DNA from: Intestinimonas massiliensis (ex Afouda et al. 2020)
GTDB lineage: Bacteria; Bacillota; Clostridia; Oscillospirales; Oscillospiraceae
Length of the DNA stretch: 64,000 nucleotides
Assembly: GCF_900626285.1 (NCBI RefSeq)
Contig: NZ_LR131147.1
Coordinates: 1-64,000 of the forward strand
Reading direction: 5' to 3'
The first letter of the stretch is position 1, and every line of letters begins with the position of its first letter. The translations under genes and the position numbers were made by a program. The notes beneath the pieces were generated by a model, which saw only the letters and a program-made list of their open reading frames with translations, made no database searches and was not told where the DNA came from. Of the stretch, positions 1-7,390 are shown in pieces.

Positions 1-67
1 TCGGGTCATCGCAGGGACAGTAGTCGTTGCTGGGCGTGCTCCAGTCCGGTCGTTTGCAGGTCATCAT
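1..67 (-). CDS. Unidentified protein, N-terminal fragment cut by window edge
   Basis: A leftward reading frame opens at an ATG pair (complement of 62-67) behind a good ribosome-binding site (GGAGG, complement of about 74-78) and stays open to the left edge. The visible residues are MMTCKRPDWSTPSNDYCPCD and two more, so only 22 residues can be read. Three cysteines in that stretch suggest a small Cys-rich or metal-binding protein, but I do not recognise the family. Its leader would contain the structured element at 104-262. Confidence 0.45.
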   Translation of the reverse strand, partial: MMTCKRPDWSTPSNDYCPCDDP

Positions 68-105
68 GGCTGTTCCTCCGTTTCCAAAATAAAGAGTAGG
101 TGAAG

Positions 106-127
106 CAAAGCTCGCTCGCGAGCTTTG
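106..127. terminator. Perfect palindromic hairpin
   Basis: CAAAGCTCGC at 106-115 pairs with GCGAGCTTTG at 118-127, in practice a 9-bp stem with a 4-nt loop. No clear T-run follows on the plus strand (TTCTCT). It could be a weak terminator or part of the larger structured leader described at 159-262. Confidence 0.4.
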
Positions 128-158
128 TTCTCTACCCTCTGCGCGGAATTCTATTTGG

Positions 159-262
159 GTCAAGACTTGGCCTCCCCCGTGAGAGGCCAACTCTGCATAA
201 AAATTTTTAGCCGGGACCCATGCCACGGGTCCCGGCGTTAAGAAAATTTTTATGGTCTTGAC
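159..262. other. Structured element predicted to fold as a three-way junction
   Basis: Three nested perfect stems tile this stretch almost without gaps. P1 is GTCAAGAC (159-166) with GTCTTGAC (255-262). P2 is TTGGCCTC (167-174) with GAGGCCAA (183-190). P3 has a lower part CATAAAAATTTT (196-207) with AAAATTTTTATG (243-254) and an upper part GCCGGGACCC (210-219) with GGGTCCCGGC (227-236). P2 and P3 abut P1, with only five unpaired bases between P2 and P3. The strand cannot be decided from symmetry; leftward transcription would put it in the leader of the gene starting at 67. It could be a noncoding or regulatory RNA, or a miniature mobile or repeat element. I do not recognise a named family. 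Confidence 0.6.
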
Positions 263-472
263 GCTAATTGATTTCCGTGCCCGCCGTCCGCGGAGGACAC
301 CTTATTCCCTCGTCCCGCCCGCAGGCGACACCAGCTCTCGATATTGTAACACGCCGTGCTTCTGCAGCAGCTCTGGATCCGGCCGGCTGCGATCGTGCTT
401 TGTGTTACATTCTTTCCCTATTTGTCAAAATTCTTCTTGACATCTGCCCAATGCAGGCCGCCGGGCAAAAAA
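263..472. other. Intergenic stretch without a recognised gene
   Basis: No reading frame here has a ribosome-binding site or family resemblance. The only notable signal is a minus-strand TTGACA (complement of 423-428), which lacks a convincing -10 partner. Otherwise I see nothing. Confidence 0.5.
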
Positions 473-505
473 ACAAAGGTATGCTTTCTAAAAGCATACC
501 TTTGT
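466..505 (-). terminator. Rho-independent terminator of the tsaE-tsaB-upp unit
   Basis: A 15-bp perfect stem (473-487 with 491-505) with a 3-nt loop is followed, reading leftward, by a run of T (complement of the A tract at 466-473). It lies just beyond the upp stop codon. Confidence 0.9.
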
Positions 506-521
506 TCGTTCAGCGTGCGGA

Positions 522-1157
522 TTACTTTGTGCCGAAGATCCGGTCGCCGGCGTCGCCCAGACCGGGCACGATATAACCGTGGTCGTTGAGCTTCTCATCC
601 AAAGCGGCACAGTAGATGTCCACGTCGGGATGGTCGTGATGCACCCGCTCGATGCCCTCGGGAGCGGCAATGATGTTCATCAGCTTGATGTGCTTGACCT
701 CATAGTTCTTGATGAACTGGATAGCGGCGGAAGCGGAGCCGCCGGTGGCCAGCATGGGATCCAGGATGATGACATCCCGCTCGGCGATGTCGGTGGGCAT
801 CTTGCAGTAGTACTCCACCGGCTCCAGGGTATCGGGGTCACGATACAGGCCGATGTGGCCCACCTTGGCAGAGGGGATCAGGGTCAGGATGCCGTCCACC
901 ATACCCAGACCGGCCCGCAGCACGGGGACGATGGCCAGTTTCTTGCCGGCGATGGTCTTGAACTTGCCGGTGGTGATGGGGGTCTTGATCTCCACTTCCT
1001 CCGTGGGCAGATCCCGGGTGGCCTCATAGCACATGAGGGTGGCGATCTCAGAGACGACCTGCCGGAAATCCTTGACGCCGGTCTTCTCATCCCGGAGGAT
1101 GGTCAGCTTGTGCTGCAGCAGCGGATGATCCAGAATGTGTACTTTTTCCATATCCAT
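522..1157 (-). CDS. upp: Uracil phosphoribosyltransferase
   Basis: This cytoplasmic pyrimidine-salvage enzyme joins uracil to PRPP to make UMP. The 211-residue length is normal for the family. The PRPP-binding loop is visible around residues 128-140 (DVIILDPMLATGG), as is the C-terminal uracil-binding segment (YIVPGLGDAGDR). The start follows an AAGGGGAA ribosome-binding site only four bases after the tsaB stop, so it is the last gene of a tsaE-tsaB-upp unit and is followed by a strong terminator. A second ATG two codons downstream is possible but less well spaced. Confidence 0.97.
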   Translation of the reverse strand: MDMEKVHILDHPLLQHKLTILRDEKTGVKDFRQVVSEIATLMCYEATRDLPTEEVEIKTPITTGKFKTIAGKKLAIVPVLRAGLGMVDGILTLIPSAKVGHIGLYRDPDTLEPVEYYCKMPTDIAERDVIILDPMLATGGSASAAIQFIKNYEVKHIKLMNIIAAPEGIERVHHDHPDVDIYCAALDEKLNDHGYIVPGLGDAGDRIFGTK

Positions 1158-1161
1158 GACG

Positions 1162-1872
1162 CTATTCCCCTTTGTTTTGTTCTTTTGCCAGCCGCTCCCG
1201 CTCGGCCTGGGAGAGCCGGTGATAGTTGGGCGTCAGGCCCGAGGCGTCGGTCAGTTCGCCGCGCCGGGCCAGCTCCAGTGCGCACCGGGCTACGCCCCAC
1301 GCGTTCTGGAATTGCAGGTGAGGGGGTGCCAGACGGACGTCCAGCCCCAGTCCCTTGAGGGTAGTATAGCATAAAACAGCGCCGTCTCCAACCAGAATTT
1401 GCGGATTTCCGCTCTTTTTTAATTCGGCGGCCAGCTCCTCCAGGGCGATGGCCCGGTCCTCACACAGCCGGGTCAGGCCGGCCCCGTCACTGGAGAAGCG
1501 GGCGTTATAGACCTGATGGCGCCGGGCGTCCATGACGGCGCAGATCTCCAGGCCGGTATGGGCCAGGCTCCAGGCCATGGATTCCAGCGTGGAGCAGGCG
1601 GCGCAGGGCTTTTTCCCCGGCCAGGCCAGGCCCTTGGCGGCAGCCACCCCGATCCGCAGGCCGGTAAAGGAGCCGGGTCCGGCGGCCACGGCGATCACAT
1701 CCACGTCCTCCAGGGCCACACCGCAGCCGGAGAGCAGGGAAGTGGTCATAGGCATCAGGGTGACCGAGTGGGTCAGGCCGTTGTTCTGATAGGACTGTGC
1801 GATCAGCTTTTCATCCTCGCACAGGGCCGCCGAGCAGGCGACGGCGGAGGATTCCAGGGCCAGGATCTTCAT
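1162..1872 (-). CDS. tsaB: tRNA threonylcarbamoyladenosine biosynthesis protein TsaB
   Basis: TsaB is the non-catalytic ASKHA-fold partner that supports TsaD in making t6A37 on ANN-decoding tRNAs. The 236-residue protein opens with the typical MKILALESS and contains the TsaB signature near residues 60-75 (VAAGPGSFTGLRIG). It overlaps the end of tsaE by four bases (ATGA), which implies translational coupling. TsaD itself is not seen here; the M22 protein at 16635 is a shorter paralogue. The gene pair matches the usual Firmicutes arrangement of tsaE next to tsaB. Confidence 0.95.
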   Translation of the reverse strand: MKILALESSAVACSAALCEDEKLIAQSYQNNGLTHSVTLMPMTTSLLSGCGVALEDVDVIAVAAGPGSFTGLRIGVAAAKGLAWPGKKPCAACSTLESMAWSLAHTGLEICAVMDARRHQVYNARFSSDGAGLTRLCEDRAIALEELAAELKKSGNPQILVGDGAVLCYTTLKGLGLDVRLAPPHLQFQNAWGVARCALELARRGELTDASGLTPNYHRLSQAERERLAKEQNKGE

Positions 1873-2297
1873 GCGTCAGGACCTCCCGTGATGGTAATGA
1901 TGCGCTGGGAATCGTGCTCGCCCCGACGGATGTCCACCCGGATCACGCCGCCCTCCAGCGCGTCGTCAATGATCTCGCTCCACTCCACGGCGCACACGCC
2001 GCCCCGGGCCAGATAGTCCTCCCAGCCGATGTCGAACAGCTCATCGGAGGAGCTCAGCCGGTACATATCGAAGTGGAACAGGGGCAGACGACCGCCCTCG
2101 TATTCGTTGACAATGGTGAAGGTGGGGCTGGTGACCCGCTCCTGAATGCCCAGGCCGCGGGCCAGGCCCCGGGTAAAGGCGGTCTTGCCCGCTCCTAAAT
2201 CGCCGGTGAAAGCCACTACATCCCCGGGGGACAGTTTGGCGGCCAGGTCCGCGCCCAGCGCCTCGGTCTCCTGAGGGGAATTGGAGATATATTCCAT
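1869..2297 (-). CDS. tsaE: tRNA threonylcarbamoyladenosine biosynthesis ATPase TsaE
   Basis: TsaE is the small P-loop ATPase that cycles the TsaBD complex during t6A synthesis. A Walker A motif GDLGAGKT is visible near residue 35, and a Walker B-like FHFDMYRL lies further along. The protein is about 142 residues, as expected. I chose the ATG of MEYISNSPQ, seven bases after GAGGTG; an in-frame TTG four codons upstream overlaps that ribosome-binding site and is unlikely. It is the first gene of the leftward unit, with a consensus-like promoter 30-60 bases upstream. Confidence 0.95.
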   Translation of the reverse strand: MEYISNSPQETEALGADLAAKLSPGDVVAFTGDLGAGKTAFTRGLARGLGIQERVTSPTFTIVNEYEGGRLPLFHFDMYRLSSSDELFDIGWEDYLARGGVCAVEWSEIIDDALEGGVIRVDIRRGEHDSQRIITITGGPDA

Positions 2298-2329
2298 ACA
2301 ACACCTCAAATGTGAAGAATCGTTTAATT

Positions 2330-2358
2330 ATTATAACACAGCCGTTTACCAAACGCAA
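2330..2358 (-). promoter_or_regulatory. Sigma-A-type promoter of tsaE-tsaB-upp
   Basis: Reading leftward, TTGCGT (complement of 2353-2358), a 17-base spacer, and TATAAT (complement of 2330-2335) precede tsaE by about 33 bases. Confidence 0.7.
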
Positions 2359-2404
2359 AAAAGATGGTAAACTAAGTTGATTTCCAAAGAAGGGAGGCGG
2401 GGCC

Positions 2405-3586
2405 TTGTCCTGGTTTACAGACTCCATACGGGAATTTTTTGACCGGGGCGACCGGCTGCTGCTGGCGTTCTGTTTGGCGGCCAGTGGGTACGGCCTGGTT
2501 TTGATATACAGTGCCACCCGTTACCTGGAGACCAACCGCAATATGATTGTCCAGGTGGTGGCGATCCTGCTGGGCGTGCTGGTATATGTACTCATGTCCT
2601 CGGTGGATATTGAGCTTTTTACAGAAAAATCCTGGAAATGGATGCTGGTGTTCAATCTGGTGGTCAACGTCCTGGTGCGTACTCCGCTGGGTGTTGAGGC
2701 GGGAGGCAACCGCAGTTGGATCCATTTTCCGGGTTTCCCGGTGAACATCCAGCCGGCGGAGCTGGCCAAGCTGACCTTCGTGCTGCTGCTGGCCTGGCAG
2801 ATGAACAAGCTGCGGGAAAGAGGCATCAGCCGTCCGTCCTCGGTGTTTCAGATCGCCGGGCACACGCTGCTCATGTTTGGGATCATCGCGGTCACGTCGG
2901 GAGATTTCGGCATGGGACTGACCTACCTGTTTATCTTTGTGGTGATGGCCTGGACGGGCGGCGTGAAAAAGCGCTGGTTCCTGCTGGCGGCGGTGGTATG
3001 TGTCGCCGGGATCGTGCTGATCTGGCCCCATGTCAGCGATATGTATTTTATGAAGCGGTTTACCGTGGTCATTGACCACATTCTGGGCAATCCGGACACC
3101 ATTTATGAGCAGACACAGGATGTGGGCTGGCAGCAGACCAGAAGCATCATGGCCATCGGCAGCGGCGGCCTTACCGGTATGGGCTATCTTCAGGGCATCC
3201 AGACCCAGAGCAGCTATAAGCAGGCCCTGCCCGCCCGGGAGACCGACGAGATCTTCGCCGTCTGCGGGGAGGAGTTCGGCCTGGTAGGCTGCTGTTTGCT
3301 GCTGTTTATGCTGGCGCTCATCATTCTGCGGTGCGTCTGGGTAGCCCGGCGGGCCTGCTCGCCCCAGAGCGCCCTCATCGCCATGGGTTATGCCGGCATG
3401 CTGCTGGCCCAGGTGGGGGTCAATGTGGGTATGTGCCTGTATCTCTTCCCCGTGGTGGGGCTGACCCTGCCTTTCATCAGTTACGGCGGGTCCTCCATTG
3501 TCACCATGTTCGCGGCCATGGGGATTATATCGGGCATCAAGATGCGATCTCTGCCCAGCTGGCTGCGGGACCGCAATCAGCTGTAA
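2405..3586 (+). CDS. rodA: SEDS-family peptidoglycan glycosyltransferase, RodA/FtsW type
   Basis: SEDS proteins polymerise lipid II glycan strands in the membrane together with a class B penicillin-binding protein. The 393-residue product has about ten membrane segments, an early GLVLIYSAT, and the C-terminal signature PFISYGGSS (near residue 360). Its compact length and lack of a cytoplasmic N-terminal tail favour RodA over FtsW or SpoVE, but the split is not certain from sequence alone. It starts at TTG behind GGGAGGCGG. It is divergent from tsaE and probably heads a run that includes the M16 pair and lgt. Confidence 0.85.
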   Translation: MSWFTDSIREFFDRGDRLLLAFCLAASGYGLVLIYSATRYLETNRNMIVQVVAILLGVLVYVLMSSVDIELFTEKSWKWMLVFNLVVNVLVRTPLGVEAGGNRSWIHFPGFPVNIQPAELAKLTFVLLLAWQMNKLRERGISRPSSVFQIAGHTLLMFGIIAVTSGDFGMGLTYLFIFVVMAWTGGVKKRWFLLAAVVCVAGIVLIWPHVSDMYFMKRFTVVIDHILGNPDTIYEQTQDVGWQQTRSIMAIGSGGLTGMGYLQGIQTQSSYKQALPARETDEIFAVCGEEFGLVGCCLLLFMLALIILRCVWVARRACSPQSALIAMGYAGMLLAQVGVNVGMCLYLFPVVGLTLPFISYGGSSIVTMFAAMGIISGIKMRSLPSWLRDRNQL

Positions 3587-3652
3587 AAGATAGATGTATA
3601 GCCGGGCCCAAATGTGACAGGCTATGCAGGAAGAAAGGATGGATCCGAATTC

Positions 3653-4927
3653 ATGAAGGTCACACAGATCACGCTGCGTCCCGGCGTCCACTTGACGGCG
3701 GTGCAGACAAAGAAATTTAAATCCAGCACGCTGGCCGTGCGTTTTTTGACCCCTCTGTCAGAGACGGATGCCTCCCGCAACGCTCTGGTGCCCATGGTGC
3801 TCCGGCGGGGCACGGCGGAGCATCCCGACCTGGAGTCCCTGTCCGCCGCTCTGGATGAGCTGTACGGCGGCTCTCTGGAGCCGGTGGTACGCAAAAAGGG
3901 CGAGACCCAGTGCGTGGGATTTGTGGGCAGCTTTCTGGATGATGCCTACGCCCTGGAGGGGGAGCAGGTTCTGGAGCCCGCGGCCAGGCTGATGGCGGAG
4001 GTGCTCCTGCGGCCCTATACCCAGGACGGTACCTTCTGCCCGGACTATACCCGCCAGGAAAAGGACAACCTGATCGACCGCATCCGGGCGCAGGTCAATG
4101 ACAAGCGTCAGTACGCCCAGATCCGGGTGGTGGCCGAGATGTGCTGTGACGAGCCCTTCGGGGTGGACCGGCTGGGCAGCGAGGCCGGCGCCCAGACCAT
4201 TGACGCCGGGCAGCTGTGGGAGCAGTACCAGAAGCTGTTGCGCACCGCCCGGGTGGAGCTTTACTACTGCGGTTCCGCCGCCCCCGAGCGGGTACAGGCC
4301 GCCTTTGCCCCCATTGTGGACGGGCTGCCTGAGGGCGAAGATCGGATGGCAGTGGTCCGGCCGGTGAAGAAGAAGGCTCCCAAACACCCCCGGCGGGTGG
4401 AGGAGTCCCTGGACGTGACCCAGGGCAAGCTGGCCATGGGCTTCCGTACCAACGCCGACGCCTGGGATCAGCAGTATCCCGCCCTGACCCTGGTCAACGC
4501 CATCTATGGCGGCACCACCACCTCCAAGCTGTTCATGAACGTGCGGGAGAAGCTCTCCCTGTGCTATTACGCCAGCTCCGGCCTGATGAAGTACAAGGAC
4601 GTGATGCTGGTCTCCTCCGGCGTGGAGTTCGACAAGATGGGTCAGGCGGAAGGGGAGATCCTCTCCCAGCTGTACAAGTGTCAGACCGGCGACTTCAGTG
4701 ACGACGAGATGGAGTGGGCCCGCCGCTCGGTGGTGAGCACGCTGCTGACCACCCTGGATGCCCAGAGCCGTCTGGAGGACTACTGGCTGGGCCAGGCCGC
4801 CGCCGGACTGTCGGAGGGGCCGGACCAGCTGGCCGCCCGGGTGGAACAGGTGACCCGGGAAGAAGCGGTGGCGGCCGCCCAGGACCTGATCCTGGATACC
4901 GTCTATTTCCTGAAAGGCAGGGATTGA
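3653..4927 (+). CDS. M16 peptidase homologue without zinc motif (YfmF type)
   Basis: This 424-residue pitrilysin-fold protein lacks the HXXEH zinc motif: the matching region reads ALVPMVLRRGTAEHPD. It is therefore probably the inactive partner subunit of the peptidase encoded next. The C-terminal half keeps the M16 hallmark YGGTTTSKLFMNVREKLSLCYYAS. I chose the ATG at 3653 behind AGAAAGGATGG; a GTG 39 bases upstream has no ribosome-binding site. Such inactive/active pairs (YfmF/YfmH in Bacillus) are common in Firmicutes and usually adjacent, as here (4-base gap). Confidence 0.88.
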   Translation: MKVTQITLRPGVHLTAVQTKKFKSSTLAVRFLTPLSETDASRNALVPMVLRRGTAEHPDLESLSAALDELYGGSLEPVVRKKGETQCVGFVGSFLDDAYALEGEQVLEPAARLMAEVLLRPYTQDGTFCPDYTRQEKDNLIDRIRAQVNDKRQYAQIRVVAEMCCDEPFGVDRLGSEAGAQTIDAGQLWEQYQKLLRTARVELYYCGSAAPERVQAAFAPIVDGLPEGEDRMAVVRPVKKKAPKHPRRVEESLDVTQGKLAMGFRTNADAWDQQYPALTLVNAIYGGTTTSKLFMNVREKLSLCYYASSGLMKYKDVMLVSSGVEFDKMGQAEGEILSQLYKCQTGDFSDDEMEWARRSVVSTLLTTLDAQSRLEDYWLGQAAAGLSEGPDQLAARVEQVTREEAVAAAQDLILDTVYFLKGRD

Positions 4928-4931
4928 GCCT

Positions 4932-6209
4932 ATGGTAAGCAAACAGTACCCCCGCGTGGGGGAGACCGTGTTCCATGAGATCCTGGAAAACGGCCTCCAT
5001 GTCTATGTGGACCGCCGCCGGGATTTTCAGAAGAGCTACGCCTTTTTTGCCACCAACTACGGCGGCATGGATATGCGCTTCCGGCTGGACGGGGAGTGGA
5101 AGAACACTCCGGCCGGCGTGGCCCACTTCCTGGAGCACAAGATGTTCGATACCCAGGACGGCAACGCCCTTCAGGATCTGGCTGCCAACGGCGCCTCGCC
5201 CAACGCCTTCACCAGCTCGGCCATCACCGGCTATTTCTTTGAGAGCACGGAGAAGTTTTTTGACAACCTGAAGATCCTGCTCTCCTTCGTGTCCATCCCC
5301 TACTTCACCCAGGAGAGCGTGGACAAGGAGCAGGGCATCATCGGCCAGGAGATCCGCATGGTGGAGGACGACCCGGACAACCAGGTGTTCTACGCCCTGA
5401 TGGAGTGCCTCTATGACCACCACCCCATCCGGGTGCCCATCGCCGGCACTCAGGCGTCCATCGCCAAGATCACCGCCGGCACGCTTTACTCCTGCCACAA
5501 GGCCTTCTATACCCCCTCCAACATGGTGCTCACCGTGGCGGGGGATGTGGACCCGGCCCAGGTGTGTGCCGTTGCCCGGGAGATCCTGCCTGTGGAGCCC
5601 GGCCTGCCCATTGACCGGGACTACGGCGGGGAGGAGGACCTCCAGGCCGCCTGCAGCGAAAAAGAACTGACCATGGAGGTATCCACCCCCATCTTCCAGC
5701 TGGGCTTCAAGGCCGACCCCGCCAAGCGGGGGGAGGAGTGGCTGCGCCGCACCCTGGCCGGGGAGCTGGCCTGCGAGGTGCTGCTGGGCAGCTCCAGTCC
5801 GCTGTACGCCAAGCTGTACAGTGAGGGGCTCATCAACAAGAACTTCGGCTACGGCTTTGAGCTCTATCCCGGCTGTGCCCTGATGGTGGCCGGCGGCGAG
5901 AGCAAGGATCCCCGAAAGGTGCGGGACGCCGTGCTGGCGGAGGGAGAGCGGCTGGCCCGGGAAGGCGTGGACCCCGCCCTGTTCGGTCGGGTGAAAAAGG
6001 GCGTGTACGGCGCCAAGGTGCGCTCCCTCAACTCCTTTGAGAACGTCTGCATCGAGCTGGCCCAGGCCCACTTTGCCGGTGTGGAGTATTTCCGTTTCCC
6101 GGAGATGTTTGATTCCATCTCCCTGTCCGACGTAGAGGCGTGCATCCGCAGCTGGGTGACCCCTCAGCGGTGCGGTTTGGCCGTGGTCCGGCCGGGGGAG
6201 GCAAAATGA
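4932..6209 (+). CDS. M16 family zinc metallopeptidase (YfmH type)
   Basis: This is the active member of the pair. The inverted zinc motif HFLEH lies at residues 65-69, with the downstream acidic stretch EQGIIGQEIRMVEDD near residue 137 supplying the third ligand. At 425 residues it is a one-subunit M16B-type chain expected to form the clam-shell with the upstream inactive homologue. The native substrate is unknown; members of this family degrade or mature peptides. The stop codon overlaps the lgt start (ATGA), so the pair is likely co-expressed with lipoprotein maturation. Confidence 0.9.
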   Translation: MVSKQYPRVGETVFHEILENGLHVYVDRRRDFQKSYAFFATNYGGMDMRFRLDGEWKNTPAGVAHFLEHKMFDTQDGNALQDLAANGASPNAFTSSAITGYFFESTEKFFDNLKILLSFVSIPYFTQESVDKEQGIIGQEIRMVEDDPDNQVFYALMECLYDHHPIRVPIAGTQASIAKITAGTLYSCHKAFYTPSNMVLTVAGDVDPAQVCAVAREILPVEPGLPIDRDYGGEEDLQAACSEKELTMEVSTPIFQLGFKADPAKRGEEWLRRTLAGELACEVLLGSSSPLYAKLYSEGLINKNFGYGFELYPGCALMVAGGESKDPRKVRDAVLAEGERLAREGVDPALFGRVKKGVYGAKVRSLNSFENVCIELAQAHFAGVEYFRFPEMFDSISLSDVEACIRSWVTPQRCGLAVVRPGEAK

Positions 6210-7273
6210 TGGGAACCGTCTCCTTTCCCGGCCTGGGGCTGGAATTTCAGCTGAACCGGGTGGCCTTCCACGTGGGGAGCTGGCCCGTCTACTGGTACGG
6301 CATCATCATCGCCGCCGGCTTTTTGCTGGCGGTGATGTACTGTACCCGTCAGGCCCCCAAGTTCGGCATCCGGCAGGATGATATCATCGATATGCTCTTC
6401 TTCGCCGTGCCCCTGGCCATCATCGGGGCCAGAGTGTATTACATCATTTTCTACCCCGAGCTGTACCGCCGGGCAGACGGCTCCTGGGACTTCGGGGCCA
6501 TGGTGCGGATCTGGGACGGCGGCCTGGCCATCTACGGCGGTGTCATCATGGCTATCCTCACGCTGCTGGTGTTCTGTAAGGTGCGGAAGATCAAATTCCT
6601 GGCCTTTGCCGACCTGGGCTCCTACGGCCTGCTCATCGGCCAGATGGTGGGCCGCTGGGGCAATTTTGTCAATATCGAGGCCCACGGAGGCCCCACCGAC
6701 CTGCCCTGGCGCATGGGGATCTACCAGTACGTGGACGGTACCCGGCAGTACATGGAGGTCCATCCCACCTTCCTGTATGAATCCCTCTGGAACCTGGTGG
6801 GCCTGCTCCTGCTGATCCGGGTGGCCAAAAAGCACCGAAAGTTTGATGGCCAGATCTTCTTGGGCTATCTGGCCTGGTACGGCGTGGGCCGCGGGTTTAT
6901 TGAAGGCCTGCGCACCGACAGCCTCTACTTCCTGAATACCCCCATCCGGGTATCCCAGGTGCTGGGCTTTGTCACCGCCGCCGTCGCCATCGTGCTGCTC
7001 ATCGTCCTGCTGCCCCGGAAGCACGACCCGGCCAAGCTGTGGGTAAACCAGATGAAGGCCCACCCCAGGCTGGTGGCGCTGGTCTACCCCGAGGGAGAGG
7101 GCGGAACCTGGCTGGAGAAGCAGAAAAAGCGCCTGGAGCGTGATTTTGCCCGCACGGAGGAATATGCCCTGCCCAAAGGCGGGGATCCGGCTGAGGTGTC
7201 GGAACTGGTCGCCTCCCTGAAAGAGCGGAAGGACCTGTCGGAAGTGCTGGTAAAAGAGGAAAAGAAGAAATAA
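6206..7273 (+). CDS. lgt: Prolipoprotein diacylglyceryl transferase
   Basis: Lgt transfers diacylglycerol from phosphatidylglycerol to the lipobox cysteine of prolipoproteins at the membrane. The family signature GRWGNFVNIEAHGG is clear near residue 150, along with HPTFLYESLWN and about seven membrane segments. At 355 residues it is longer than many Lgt proteins because of a charged, cytoplasmic-looking tail of roughly 65 residues after the last membrane segment. The start ATG is preceded by GGGGGAGG and overlaps the yfmH-like stop; a second ATG follows immediately. A strong terminator follows. Confidence 0.95.
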   Translation: MMGTVSFPGLGLEFQLNRVAFHVGSWPVYWYGIIIAAGFLLAVMYCTRQAPKFGIRQDDIIDMLFFAVPLAIIGARVYYIIFYPELYRRADGSWDFGAMVRIWDGGLAIYGGVIMAILTLLVFCKVRKIKFLAFADLGSYGLLIGQMVGRWGNFVNIEAHGGPTDLPWRMGIYQYVDGTRQYMEVHPTFLYESLWNLVGLLLLIRVAKKHRKFDGQIFLGYLAWYGVGRGFIEGLRTDSLYFLNTPIRVSQVLGFVTAAVAIVLLIVLLPRKHDPAKLWVNQMKAHPRLVALVYPEGEGGTWLEKQKKRLERDFARTEEYALPKGGDPAEVSELVASLKERKDLSEVLVKEEKKK

Positions 7274-7283
7274 AACTGACCGC

Positions 7284-7320
7284 AGAGCGGACCCATGAGA
7301 AATGGGCCCGCTCTTTTTTT
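7284..7320 (+). terminator. Rho-independent terminator after lgt
   Basis: A GC-rich stem (AGAGCGG-ACCCA with TGGG-CCCGCTCT, small mismatch) has a 7-nt loop and is followed by seven T residues. Confidence 0.85.
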
Positions 7321-7328
7321 CTGCCCAG

Positions 7329-7357
7329 GCATAAAGAGGGACGGGCCCTCATAGGAT
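7329..7357 (+). promoter_or_regulatory. Candidate sigma-E-type promoter of the spoIIIA operon
   Basis: GCATAA (7329-7334), a 15-base gap, and CATAGGAT (7350-7357) resemble the sigma-E pattern known for spoIIIA operons. This is pattern matching only and is a weak prediction. Confidence 0.4.
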
Positions 7358-7390
7358 GGGTCAGACACGAAAGAAGGATGTGACGGTACC

